Shown here: positions 19,082 through 27,520 of the stretch, piece after piece
Numbering within the stretch: the first letter of the stretch is position 1
Layout of the letters: each line of letters opens with the position of its first letter
Assembly: GCA_947483555.1 (NCBI GenBank)
Contig: CANKMW010000049.1
Span: forward strand, 1-63,951
Source of the DNA: Myxococcales bacterium
GTDB lineage: Bacteria; Myxococcota_A; Polyangia; Haliangiales; Haliangiaceae
Direction: 5' to 3'
DNA: 63,951 nt
Translations under genes and position numbers: made by a program
Notes under the pieces: generated by a model
What the model was told of the DNA's origin: nothing
What the model saw: the letters and a program-made list of their open reading frames with translations, nothing else
Databases searched by the model: none

Positions 19082-19744
19082 TCAGCTGTAGGCGCGCAGC
19101 GCGGCGGCGCCGGCCTGGTGCCGCAGCCGCGACCACCGCGCGAGGTGGCCGCGTGCCGATCCGATCAGCATGAACGCGGCGGCGGCAGCGAGGGCGATCG
19201 CCGGCCCGGGGCTCACCAGCGCCGCGGCCGGGACGACGATCGACGCCAGCGCGACGCGCCAGGTCAGGGCGCGCGCGACCCGTCGTGGCGGCGGCGGATG
19301 GCGCAGCGCGACCTGGGCCGGCGGTAGTCCGCGCCGGCGCGGCGCCAGCTCGACGACCTCGACCACGTCGCCGCGCCAGCGCGCGACCAGCTCGCGAGCG
19401 GCGAGCACGGTGGCGCAGGCGGCGGCCGCCTCACCGTCGGCGGCCAGCTCGGCGCACAGCTCGTCGAGCGGGCGCTCGTGATCGGCACCCCAGCCGAGCG
19501 CGCGGCTGCCGTCGGCCGCGGTGAGCGCGAACAGCGACGCGTCGCGGCAGCGGCGCAGGCGGCGGCGGATGCGGCCCCAGGCGGCCGGCGCGCTCGGCGC
19601 CTCGCGAGCGGCGCGCAGGCCAAACGACGAGCAGCTCTCGCCAGCGTGGAACGTGCAGCGCACGCGGCGCAACGGGCCGCGCCCGGACAGCCAGCGCCGG
19701 TAGCCACCGATCGCCGCGGCGAGCACGCGCTGCGCCGCCGTCAC
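19082..19744 (-). CDS. YidD-like protein with C-terminal membrane extension
   Basis: A 220-residue protein. The first 50 residues contain GGYRRWLSG and then RCTFHAGESCSSFGLRAAR, resembling the IxGYQRWIS and CRFxPSCSxYA signature of YidD, the small factor that helps membrane-protein insertion. Unlike usual YidD (70-90 residues) it continues with a helical soluble part and a double hydrophobic hairpin (about 160-195, ALASIVVPAAALVSPG ... ALAAAAAFMLIGS). Canonical yidD lies between rnpA and yidC; here it is the last gene of a kinase/Sel1 operon. Its GTG overlaps the upstream stop (GTGA). The YidD assignment is by motif only and may reflect distant kinship. Confidence 0.55.
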   Translation of the reverse strand: MTAAQRVLAAAIGGYRRWLSGRGPLRRVRCTFHAGESCSSFGLRAAREAPSAPAAWGRIRRRLRRCRDASLFALTAADGSRALGWGADHERPLDELCAELAADGEAAAACATVLAARELVARWRGDVVEVVELAPRRRGLPPAQVALRHPPPPRRVARALTWRVALASIVVPAAALVSPGPAIALAAAAAFMLIGSARGHLARWSRLRHQAGAAALRAYS

Positions 19745-20628
19745 AGGCTGCAGTCCAGTCCGCCGCAGTCGAGGCTGCCGCAGTCGGGGACGCAGTTGCC
19801 GAGGTCGGCCAGCTCGAGCGAGCAGTCGATCACGTCGCACGGATCGAAGGCGTCGGACCAGCTGCACGAGCGGTCCGCCTTCTGGCTGGCGACCACCTCG
19901 GCGTTGATGTCGGCGGCCGAGCCGGCGATCAGCGCCGCCGCGCCGGCGGCGGCGGTGGCCATCAGGGCCGCCTCGAGCAGCGTGATGCCGCCCTGGTCGA
20001 GGTCGACGTCGGGCCGGCCGCGGCGCAGCGCCGTCATCGTGCCGGCGCGGATCACCCAGCGCTGGCGCTCGGGATCCCAGGCCAGGCCACGCCAGCGACC
20101 GTCCAGCAGCACGGCGGCGCCAAACACCGACGGGTAGACCTCCTTGGTGTGGTGATCGTCGGCGCCGACGATGTCGGTGTGGAAGCCGACGCCGATCATC
20201 GGCCACGCCTCGGGGAGCGTGGTCCTGAGGCGTTCGAGCGCCGGGTCGCGTCCGCGCGCCGGCTCCCCAGCGCGCTGCTTCCACGACCGCGCCAGCTGAT
20301 CGAGCAGACGCTCGATGCGGTGGATGAACTTGCGCTTGGCGTTGGCCAACCGCGAGATCTCGGCGTACATGCGGCTCATGGCGTCGCGCGCCGCGGTGGC
20401 GCCGTCGACGGTCGTGGCCATCGCCGTCACGTGGGCGCGCCCCTTGGGCCGGCGGACCACGGTGATCTCGACCAACCGATCGCGCTCACCGGCGTCGATC
20501 GACAGCAGCAGCACGTCGCCGGCCAGCTTGTCGTCGTAGGCCAGCCGCGCCGGTTTTCCACGCGCGGTCAGCGCGTCACGCAGCCACACGGTCCAGGGCT
20601 CGAGCTGATCGGTTCGCTTGCGGCTCAC
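19741..20628 (-). CDS. Hypothetical protein with Cys-rich C-terminal tail
   Basis: A 295-residue protein I do not recognise. An N-terminal alpha/beta region (WTVWLRDALTARGKP ... LLLSIDAGERDRLVEITVV) is followed by a basic helical stretch (YAEISRLANAKRKFIHRIERLL) and a beta region with FHTDIVGADDHH and WRGLAWDPERQRWVIRAG. A hydrophobic Ala-rich helix (about 225-245) precedes the end of the protein, which has eight Cys in the last 45 residues, including CSLELADLGNC, CGSLDCGGLDC. The tail could bind metal or form disulfides if exported. The GTG start sits in a GTGA overlap with the Sel1 gene; its stop overlaps the YidD-like start. Co-expression with both is likely. Confidence 0.75.
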   Translation of the reverse strand: MSRKRTDQLEPWTVWLRDALTARGKPARLAYDDKLAGDVLLLSIDAGERDRLVEITVVRRPKGRAHVTAMATTVDGATAARDAMSRMYAEISRLANAKRKFIHRIERLLDQLARSWKQRAGEPARGRDPALERLRTTLPEAWPMIGVGFHTDIVGADDHHTKEVYPSVFGAAVLLDGRWRGLAWDPERQRWVIRAGTMTALRRGRPDVDLDQGGITLLEAALMATAAAGAAALIAGSAADINAEVVASQKADRSCSWSDAFDPCDVIDCSLELADLGNCVPDCGSLDCGGLDCSL

Positions 20629-23501
20629 CGCGTCAGTCCACGACGAGGACGGCGATCGCCTGGCCGCCGCCGCCGCGACAGCGCGCCGATCGCCAGCATC
20701 ATGGCCATCCCGCCGGCCGCCCCGCCGGGCCCGCCGTCGCCGGTGCCGCAACCGCAGCCCTTGCCGCCCGCCAGCGGGACGGCCTGCTTGGCCGCCACGG
20801 CGCGGGTGCACGCGCGCTCGACGCCGGCGGCGCAGGCTCGATCGAACATCGTCACCGCGCGCGTCACGTCGCGCGTCACGCCATCACCGCCGAGGTGGGC
20901 TTCACCGGCGGCGATGCAGCCCAGCGGATCGCGGCCGTCGCAGGCGCGGTCGAACCAGCGTGCCGCCTCGGCGCCGTCCTTGGGCACCGCCACGCCGTCA
21001 CGATGGAACGTGCCCACCACGTAGGCGTAGTAGGGATTGTGCTTGGACTGCGCGGTCGCGAGATCGAAGCCGCGCAACGCCAGCCTGGCGACCTCCTGGC
21101 GCGATTCGCCGGCGCGCTCGACGAGCGCGGCGAGCGCCCGGCAGCCGTCGGGGCTGCCGGCGTCGCAGCTGCGCTGGTACAGCTCGCGCGCCCTGGTCGC
21201 ATCCTTGGCCTGGCCGCCGCGGCCGTCCTCGATCATGGCGCCCAGGCGTGGGCAACCGGCGATGGCGACGGCGTCGCACGACTGGCCGTACAGCGCGGCG
21301 GCCTTGGTGTCGTCGGGCGCCACGCCGATGCCGAACTCGGTGAGCTCGCCGATGTTGGCGCAGCCGTACGGATCGCCGAGCGAACAGGCGCGCTGGTACG
21401 CGGCGGCCGCCTCGGTCACGTTCCAGGTCGCGCCCTGGCCGGTGTAGAGGTTGAAGCCGAGGTTGTTGCACGCGGCCGCCATGCCCTCGTCGCAGGCGCG
21501 GGCGTAGAGCGGCGTCGATTCGTTGGGCTTGCCCTGGTCGATGAACAGGTTGCCGAGGTGCCAGCACGCTTCGGGCAGATCCTTGTCGCACAGCACGGCG
21601 TACCGCTCGCGCGCGGCCTCCTTGTTGGCGACCACGCCGACGCCGTCGGTCAGGAAGGTGGCCAGCGTCAGGCAGCTCGCCAGATGGCCGCGGCCGCAGG
21701 CGTCGTTGGCCAGGGTGTAGGCGCGCCGCGGTTCGCGCGTCACCAGGCGGTTGTGGCCGGCATAGGCGAACGCCAGCGCCTGACAGGCATCCTCGACCCG
21801 GTGGTCGGCGTCGTTGCAGACCGTCGTCAACAGCCCCGCCGCGCGGGCCCGGGTCGCGTCGTCGGCTTCGGCTTGGTCGGCGAGGGGGCCGAGCGCGAAG
21901 CAGCTGCTGCCCTCGCCGAGCTGGCAGGCGTGGGCGTGCTCGTTGAATGCGGCCGGCAGATCGCGGGTGACGCCGGCCCCGCCCAGGTGGAGGCGGGCCA
22001 TCGCCGCGCAGCCGGCGCCATCGCCAGCCCCGCAGCCGCGGCCGTAGGCCTCGACCGCCTTGTGCGGATCGGCGGCGACGCCCTCGCCGTCCCGATACAC
22101 GCCGCCCAGGCGGGTGCAGGTCTCGCCGTTGCCGAGCGCGCAGCCAGCGCCGAAAAACTCGAGCGCACGTTCGGGCAGCTTGCGACCGCTGCCGTCGTCG
22201 CCGCTCAGGGCCATGTCACCGCCGGCCTCGCACGCGCCGGCGCTCTTGCGGACGCAGCCGGTCGAGAACAGCTCGAAGGCGCGGGGCAGGTTCTTGGTCA
22301 CCAGCTCGCCATCGCGGTGGGCGAGGCCGGCCTGGTAACAGTCTTCGCCCGAGCCGGTCTCGCACGCGCGCTCCCAGATCTGGGTGGCCAGGACGCCGTC
22401 AGCCGCGATGCCCTCGCCGTGGGCGATGCGGCCGGCGGCCGCCGAGCAGGCCAGCGCGTTGCCGGCCTGGCAGGCCCGGATGTACGTCTCGGTGGCCTTG
22501 GCCGCGTCGCGGGTGCCGCCGCGGCCGGTCGCGTACAGGAAGGCTTGCAGGCTGCACTGCGCGGTCGAGAGCTGACAGGCACGATCGGCGAGCGCGGTGA
22601 GCCGCGCGGCGTCGGTGCTGCCGGTGTTGGTCAGGATGGTACCGGCCTCGGCGCAACCATCGGCGTTGTCGTACTGGTCGCAGGCGCGCGTGAAGTACGG
22701 CAAGGCGGCGCTGGCGTCGGCGGCGACGCCGTGGCCGCGGTGGAGCAGGAAGCCGACCGCGTAACACGACGCGCCCGAGCCGGCGTCGCAGCCGGTCGTG
22801 AACACCGCGCGGGCCTTGCCGTAGTCGACGGTCACGCCGTTGCCGAACGCGAACAGGAGCCCGAGCTGATAGCAGCTCTGTCCGCTCTTCGGACACTCGG
22901 CCCCGAGGCGTTCGTGGGCGCGCTGATAGAGCGCCTTGGCCTTGTCGGCGTCGGATTCGACGCCCAGCGCCTGCTCGAACTTCTCGGCCAGCCGGACGCA
23001 GCCAGCACCGCTGCCCAGCTCGCAGGCCCGGGTCAGGGGCGCGATCGCGCTCGCCGGATCGGGCTGGCCGAGCAGACCGCGGCTGTGGACGTTGGCCGCC
23101 GACACGCAGCTGTCGGCGTCGCCGAGCGCGCACGCCTGGTCGTAGAGCTCGAGCGCTCGCCTGGCGTCGGTGGCGCCGAGTCGGGTGCCCTCGTGGAGGA
23201 AGCCGAGCAGCGCGCACGACGGGGCATGGTTGGCGGTGCACGCGCCGGCGAGCAGCACGGCGGCGCGGGCCGGATCCGGCTTGCCGTCCTTGCCCTCGAG
23301 CTTGTCGATGGCGAGGTAGTAGGCCTCCTCGGGCGAGCGCTTGCGCGCCACCACCTTCTTCACGCACGCGCCCTGGCCCGGGTTCCAGGTCTGACCGACC
23401 GGACAGTTGCGCTCTACCGCAGCGGCGGGCCCGCTGCCCAGCATGATCGCGAGCATCGCGCCGGCCGCGGACCTCATCGCGAACCTGTTCGCAGACCTCA
23501 T
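20625..23501 (-). CDS. Secreted giant Sel1-repeat protein with MYXO-CTERM-like anchor
   Basis: A 958-residue exported protein. The signal peptide (MLAIMLGSGPAAAVERNC) is followed by a linker (CPVGQTWNPGQGACVKK) and more than twenty Sel1/TPR-like repeats of about 35-40 residues. Almost every repeat carries a Cys pair (A-C-x(n)-S-C), as in disulfide-braced Helicobacter Hcp proteins. The C-terminus reads GKGCGCGTGDGG, then a hydrophobic helix, then SRRRR, which fits the MYXO-CTERM sorting and anchoring pattern of myxobacteria. It probably is a surface or periplasmic protein-binding scaffold. The ATG at 23501 has AGGAGGT five bases upstream; an ATG eight codons earlier overlaps the kinase stop. 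Confidence 0.85.
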   Translation of the reverse strand: MRSANRFAMRSAAGAMLAIMLGSGPAAAVERNCPVGQTWNPGQGACVKKVVARKRSPEEAYYLAIDKLEGKDGKPDPARAAVLLAGACTANHAPSCALLGFLHEGTRLGATDARRALELYDQACALGDADSCVSAANVHSRGLLGQPDPASAIAPLTRACELGSGAGCVRLAEKFEQALGVESDADKAKALYQRAHERLGAECPKSGQSCYQLGLLFAFGNGVTVDYGKARAVFTTGCDAGSGASCYAVGFLLHRGHGVAADASAALPYFTRACDQYDNADGCAEAGTILTNTGSTDAARLTALADRACQLSTAQCSLQAFLYATGRGGTRDAAKATETYIRACQAGNALACSAAAGRIAHGEGIAADGVLATQIWERACETGSGEDCYQAGLAHRDGELVTKNLPRAFELFSTGCVRKSAGACEAGGDMALSGDDGSGRKLPERALEFFGAGCALGNGETCTRLGGVYRDGEGVAADPHKAVEAYGRGCGAGDGAGCAAMARLHLGGAGVTRDLPAAFNEHAHACQLGEGSSCFALGPLADQAEADDATRARAAGLLTTVCNDADHRVEDACQALAFAYAGHNRLVTREPRRAYTLANDACGRGHLASCLTLATFLTDGVGVVANKEAARERYAVLCDKDLPEACWHLGNLFIDQGKPNESTPLYARACDEGMAAACNNLGFNLYTGQGATWNVTEAAAAYQRACSLGDPYGCANIGELTEFGIGVAPDDTKAAALYGQSCDAVAIAGCPRLGAMIEDGRGGQAKDATRARELYQRSCDAGSPDGCRALAALVERAGESRQEVARLALRGFDLATAQSKHNPYYAYVVGTFHRDGVAVPKDGAEAARWFDRACDGRDPLGCIAAGEAHLGGDGVTRDVTRAVTMFDRACAAGVERACTRAVAAKQAVPLAGGKGCGCGTGDGGPGGAAGGMAMMLAIGALSRRRRPGDRRPRRGLTR

Positions 23502-23506
23502 GCCGG

Positions 23507-23513
23507 ACCTCCT
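23507..23513 (-). promoter_or_regulatory. Strong Shine-Dalgarno deciding the Sel1 start
   Basis: AGGAGGT on the minus strand, five bases before ATG 23501. It is the best ribosome-binding site seen in the window and favours 23501 over the upstream ATG at 23525, which overlaps the kinase stop. Confidence 0.65.
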
Positions 23514-23521
23514 CGCGAACC

Positions 23522-25450
23522 TCATCGCTGACCCCCTCCGTCGGTTGCGCAGCGGAACCCGATCTCGGGATCGGGGGCGGCCGGGTCGGCGGGCAGGCGG
23601 GCGTGGATCGTCGCCAGCCATTTCGCGCGCCACGACACGCCGTACGAGGCGCCGCGCACGATGCGCTTGCCGCCGGCACCATCGGCCGTCCACTCCATGA
23701 CGTTGCCGAGCAGGTCGCAGACGCCGTCGCCGGTGCAGTCGCCGGCGTGGCTGCCGACCTGTGCGGGCGCGACCGCCCCGGTCGCCCGTCGCAACCGGGC
23801 ACCCTCGGCAGCCAGCGCGGTGCGCTGGGCAGCGAACTCCCATTCGGCCTCGGTCGGCAGTCGCTTGCCGAGCTTGGCGCACACCGCGGCGGCGTCGGCC
23901 CACGTGATCGATCGCGAGGGCAGCCCCGGAGCATCGGTGGGGCTGGGGGTGACGCCGAGCGCGGCCTTGGCGGCCACCGCGGTGACCTCGGTCTTGTCGA
24001 TGAAGAACGGCGCGAGCTCGGTATCCTGGCGGGTGAGGGCGTCGGGGAATCCGGCGGCGAGCGCCGGGTCGGCGCCCATCGTGAAGCGGCCGCCGGGCAG
24101 GCGCACCATGCCCGGCAGCTCGAGCGCGGCGTCCGGTGGTGGGGCGGCGTCGAGGGTGGCGTCGGGAAGGATCACGCCGGCGTCGGCCGACCCGGCTCCG
24201 GGGCCGCGCGAGGAGGCCACGACGACCACGACCCCGACTGCGCCGGCGACGACCAGGCCGCCCACCACCAGCGCCAGTCGACGCGAGCTGCGCGGCGACG
24301 GCGATCGATCGGTCGACGACTCGCCGACCACCGGCGACGGCGTGGCCTGGGTCGCCGCGAACGAGGTCATGCTCGCCTTCCTGGCCGGTCCGGTCGGCGT
24401 GAGCGGGCCGCCGGGCGGCGGCGGGGTGCCCGGTGCTGGCGTGCCGCTGGCGGTGGCATGGCTGGTCGGCGCGCTGCCCAGCTCCTGACCGCCGGAGACC
24501 CGGCGATAGCGCGGCACGGTCGCGTTGCGGACCTCGGACGGGAAGGCGTCGAAGGCGGCGTGCCAGGCTTCCCGCAGCGCGTCCGCATGCGGGAAGCGGG
24601 CGCCGAAGTCGTCGGACAGGGTGCGCTCGACGAGCTGGTAGACCGCCTCGGGCAGGCCGAGGCGAACGCTGCGCAGCGGCGCGAACTCGCGCGACAGCAC
24701 GCGCGACAGCACCTCGGTCATCGAGTCGGCGGCGAACGGCGCCTTGCCGGACAACATCTCGTAGAGGATCACGCCCATCGCGTAGACGTCGCTCCACGGC
24801 CCGATCTCGCCCCGGTTGCCAGCGACCTGCTCGGGCGCCATGTACGCCGGCGTGCCCATCAGCGCGCCCGAGTGCGTCAGCGACGGTCCACCACCCTTGC
24901 GCGCGATGCCGAAGTCGAGCAGCTTGGCGACCTCGCCGTCATCGGTCTGGGCGATGAAGACGTTCTCCGGCTTGAGATCGCGGTGCACGATGCCGGCTCG
25001 GTGCGCGGCGCCGAGGCCGCGCAACGCACCCTCGAAGATGAGGTTCACGCGCGGTAGCGGCATGGTGTCGGGTGGCAGCGCCACCTCCTTGCGCAGGGTG
25101 TGACCGAGCATCAGCTCCATCACCAGGTACAGCGTGCCGTCGACGTCGGCGCCAAAATCGAAGATGGAGACCACGTGGCGGGTCTTGAGCGCCGCGACCG
25201 CGGCCGCCTCGCGCTGGAACCGCGTCCGCGCCGCGTCGACGCCGGCCGCCGAGCCGTGCAGGATCTTGAGCGCGACCGAGGACTGGGTGTCGGGGTTGTC
25301 GGCGCGATAGACCGCGCCCATCCCGCCGGCGCCGATCAGCATGTCGATCTTGTACTTGCCGATGGTCGACGCGCGGAGCAGCGCTGCCTCGTCGGTCGGG
25401 CAGCGTTTCCACCCATCGGGGTATTCGGAGCGGCAGAGCGGGCAGTACAC
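23522..25450 (-). CDS. Ser/Thr protein kinase with zinc-ribbon head and formylglycine-enzyme-like tail
   Basis: A 642-residue membrane-spanning kinase. The N-terminus YCPLCRSEYPDGWKRCP is a Cys-based ribbon. The kinase domain (about 30-290) has GAGGMGAVYRA, the ALK lysine, HRDLKPENV, LLDFGIA and GTPAYMAPEQV. A Pro/Thr-rich linker and one helix (LALVVGGLVVAGAVGVVVVV, about 375-395) lead to an exported FGE/SUMF-like domain (MVRLPGGRFTMGAD, FFIDKTEVT, KRLPTEAEWEFA, NVMEWTAD, RGASYG, IGFRC). The FGE catalytic Cys pair is not obvious, so the domain is probably a binding module. GTG start at 25450: TACAAT lies eight bases upstream, and the longer frame to 26179 is antisense to the neighbouring gene. 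First gene of its operon. Confidence 0.88.
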   Translation of the reverse strand: MYCPLCRSEYPDGWKRCPTDEAALLRASTIGKYKIDMLIGAGGMGAVYRADNPDTQSSVALKILHGSAAGVDAARTRFQREAAAVAALKTRHVVSIFDFGADVDGTLYLVMELMLGHTLRKEVALPPDTMPLPRVNLIFEGALRGLGAAHRAGIVHRDLKPENVFIAQTDDGEVAKLLDFGIARKGGGPSLTHSGALMGTPAYMAPEQVAGNRGEIGPWSDVYAMGVILYEMLSGKAPFAADSMTEVLSRVLSREFAPLRSVRLGLPEAVYQLVERTLSDDFGARFPHADALREAWHAAFDAFPSEVRNATVPRYRRVSGGQELGSAPTSHATASGTPAPGTPPPPGGPLTPTGPARKASMTSFAATQATPSPVVGESSTDRSPSPRSSRRLALVVGGLVVAGAVGVVVVVASSRGPGAGSADAGVILPDATLDAAPPPDAALELPGMVRLPGGRFTMGADPALAAGFPDALTRQDTELAPFFIDKTEVTAVAAKAALGVTPSPTDAPGLPSRSITWADAAAVCAKLGKRLPTEAEWEFAAQRTALAAEGARLRRATGAVAPAQVGSHAGDCTGDGVCDLLGNVMEWTADGAGGKRIVRGASYGVSWRAKWLATIHARLPADPAAPDPEIGFRCATDGGGQR

Positions 25451-25458
25451 GCCGCCCG

Positions 25459-25464
25459 ATTGTA
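25459..25464 (-). promoter_or_regulatory. -10 TACAAT for the kinase operon (leaderless)
   Basis: A near-consensus -10 (five of six) ends eight bases before the GTG start, so transcription would begin at or next to the start codon. The -35 is weak (CGCACA at about 18-base spacing). Confidence 0.5.
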
Positions 25465-25548
25465 CCCGGCGGCGGGCAGCGGTGTGCGCTGCGCGACGCC
25501 CGACGTCGGATCGGTGCGGCCTGGGTTCTCGGCGCGTGGCCGCCCGGG

Positions 25549-25554
25549 TAGGAT
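25549..25554 (+). promoter_or_regulatory. -10-like TAGGAT for the outer-membrane protein gene
   Basis: TAGGAT ends eleven bases before the GTG at 25566. The identical hexamer sits twelve bases before the FHA-GGDEF start at 48274. It diverges from the kinase promoter 85 bases away. Confidence 0.4.
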
Positions 25555-25565
25555 GTCGGACGCGC

Positions 25566-27497
25566 GTGACCCGCCTGTGGCTGTTCGGCCTGATCGCAGC
25601 GGTGACCGCCGCGGCCCCGGCGCGAGCCGACGAGCTGCCGGCACGGCCGCCGCCACCGCAGCCGCAACCGCCGTCGCCGCCACCGCCGCCGCCGCCGTCG
25701 CCGCCAGCCGGGATCACCGCCGAGCAGCTGCGCCGGATGCCGAAGCTGTCGGCGAAGCAGCGGGCCGCGATGCGCGAGGCATGTGTCCAGGGCGTCACCG
25801 GGTGCGACCGCCTGCTGCTGCTGGGAACCCTGGAGCGGCAGGCGGTGGTGCGGGCGCTGATGCTGCGCAACCTGACCATCGATCCGGCGCCGGCTGGCAA
25901 GGCGGTCGGCGCGATCCACGTCTGGACCGCGCCGGTGTTCGGCGACGACGAGCAGCTGTTCCGGTGGGCGAACATCTTCCACATCTCGAGCAAGCAGCAC
26001 GTGATCGAGCGCGAGGTCCTGCTCCGACCCGGCGAGGTGTGGAGCCAGGACAAGGTCGACGAGACCCAGCGCAAGCTGCGCGACCCGTTGTTCACGACCC
26101 TGGCCGTGCTGCTGCCCGTGGTTCCCGGCCCCGACGCGCCACCCGGCACCGTCGACCTGTTCGCGGTGACCCGCGACATCTTCAGCCTGCGGATGAACTC
26201 GAACTACGAGCTCCAGGATGGGCGCTTCACGTTCCTCACGCTGTCGTTGTCCGAGAACAACTTCCTCGGTCGCCGCAAGTTCCTCGCGGTGGTGTTCGTC
26301 ATGGACCAGGCGACGTTCCACCTCGGGCCGCTGTTCATCGACAAGAACCTGCTCGGCAAGCGCCACGAGCTGCGCCTGCGCGGCGGCCCGATCTTCAAGC
26401 GTTCGGACTATTCGATCGAGGGCAGCGAGAGCAACCTGTCGCTGGCCCGGCCGTTGTGGTCGCTCGACAGCGACTGGTCGTGGACGGTGCAGGCTGATCA
26501 TCGCTTCGCGGTCGAGCGCTCGTTCATCGGCGGCGACCTGCGCACGTTCGACGCCCCCTCGACGCCCGGCGACGACATGCTGCCCCACGAGTACCACCAG
26601 CGCCGGTGGTCGGTCGGCACCGGCGTGACCCGGGCGTTCGGGGACGGGCTCGAGCACCGCGTCAAGGGCGCTTACGACCTGACCAGCCAGCGGCCCGAGG
26701 TGCTGTCGAGCTTCCCGGGCACCGCCGAGGCGCAGGCCGACTTCGAAGCCGACGTGCTGCCGCGCAACGAGCGTACCGGCGTGATCTACGGTGGCTACGA
26801 GGTCTACCGGGCGCGCTACCGCGAGTACCAGGACGTCGACAGCTTCGACCTCGCCGAGGACTCGCGCATCGGTCCCCGCGCCGAGGTCACGCTGGGCGCC
26901 GGCCTGACGGTGCTCGGCTCGGATACCAACTTCGGGCGCGCCACGATCGAGGGCGGCTACACCACGCCGTGGGGTGGCGGCGGCCTGGCCACCGCCGGTG
27001 CCTCGCTGTCGACGCGCCTCGAGGGCGGCGACTTCGTCGACCGGCTGGCGGCGGTCAACGCCCGGGTGGTGTCGCCGAACCTGGCCATCGGCCGGCTGGT
27101 CGGCGAGCTCCGGCTGGCCGGGATCTTTCGCGACGAGTCCAACCGCTTCCTGGTGCTGGGCGGCGACAACGGCCTGCGTGGCTACCCGGTCGGGTTCCTG
27201 GCCGGCGACCGGCGCGCGGTCTTCCAGGGTGAATTTCGGACCCGCTCGGTGCGCCTGTTCCTCGGCAGCCGCTGGGGCGCGATGGCGTTCTACGACCTCG
27301 GTGGTGCCGACGACCTCAACCGCGACGTCGCGCTGTTCCAGGACGTCGGCATCGGCATCCGCGCCCTGGGTCCGCAGCTGTCGCCCGAGGTGTTCCGGTT
27401 CGATCTCGCGTTGCCACTCACGCCCTACACCATCCGCGGCGTCGAGCACGGCGTGTGGCCGCCGCGCTTCATCGCCGGGTATCGCCAGGCGTTCTGA
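25566..27497 (+). CDS. Omp85/BamA-like outer-membrane beta-barrel protein
   Basis: A 643-residue exported protein. A signal peptide (LFGLIAAVTAAAPARA) precedes a Pro-rich stretch, a POTRA-like segment (VIEREVLLRPGEVWSQDKVDETQRKLR) and a long series of amphipathic strands. Conserved-looking barrel elements include SLSENNFLGRRKFL, RFLVLGGDNGLRGYPVGFLAGDR (matching the Omp85 (V/I)RGY loop) and a closing aromatic-terminated strand GYRQAF. Barrels of this type insert or secrete outer-membrane proteins or lipids; the substrate is unknown. It diverges from the kinase/Sel1/YidD-like operon, so a joint role in envelope biogenesis is plausible but inferred. GTG start chosen from signal-peptide position and promoter distance. 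Confidence 0.82.
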   Translation: MTRLWLFGLIAAVTAAAPARADELPARPPPPQPQPPSPPPPPPPSPPAGITAEQLRRMPKLSAKQRAAMREACVQGVTGCDRLLLLGTLERQAVVRALMLRNLTIDPAPAGKAVGAIHVWTAPVFGDDEQLFRWANIFHISSKQHVIEREVLLRPGEVWSQDKVDETQRKLRDPLFTTLAVLLPVVPGPDAPPGTVDLFAVTRDIFSLRMNSNYELQDGRFTFLTLSLSENNFLGRRKFLAVVFVMDQATFHLGPLFIDKNLLGKRHELRLRGGPIFKRSDYSIEGSESNLSLARPLWSLDSDWSWTVQADHRFAVERSFIGGDLRTFDAPSTPGDDMLPHEYHQRRWSVGTGVTRAFGDGLEHRVKGAYDLTSQRPEVLSSFPGTAEAQADFEADVLPRNERTGVIYGGYEVYRARYREYQDVDSFDLAEDSRIGPRAEVTLGAGLTVLGSDTNFGRATIEGGYTTPWGGGGLATAGASLSTRLEGGDFVDRLAAVNARVVSPNLAIGRLVGELRLAGIFRDESNRFLVLGGDNGLRGYPVGFLAGDRRAVFQGEFRTRSVRLFLGSRWGAMAFYDLGGADDLNRDVALFQDVGIGIRALGPQLSPEVFRFDLALPLTPYTIRGVEHGVWPPRFIAGYRQAF

Positions 27498-27520
27498 GGC
27501 CGGGGCGGACCCGGGTCGGT

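Noticed and set aside
25467..26179. N-terminal extension of the kinase beyond its GTG
   Set aside because: The extra residues are antisense to the Omp85-like gene and lie upstream of a strong -10; the zinc-ribbon head begins exactly at the chosen start.
24939..27449. 836-codon minus-strand frame across the Omp85-like gene
   Set aside because: Lacks motifs and is antisense to a well-supported exported protein; it only borrows the kinase sequence in a different frame.
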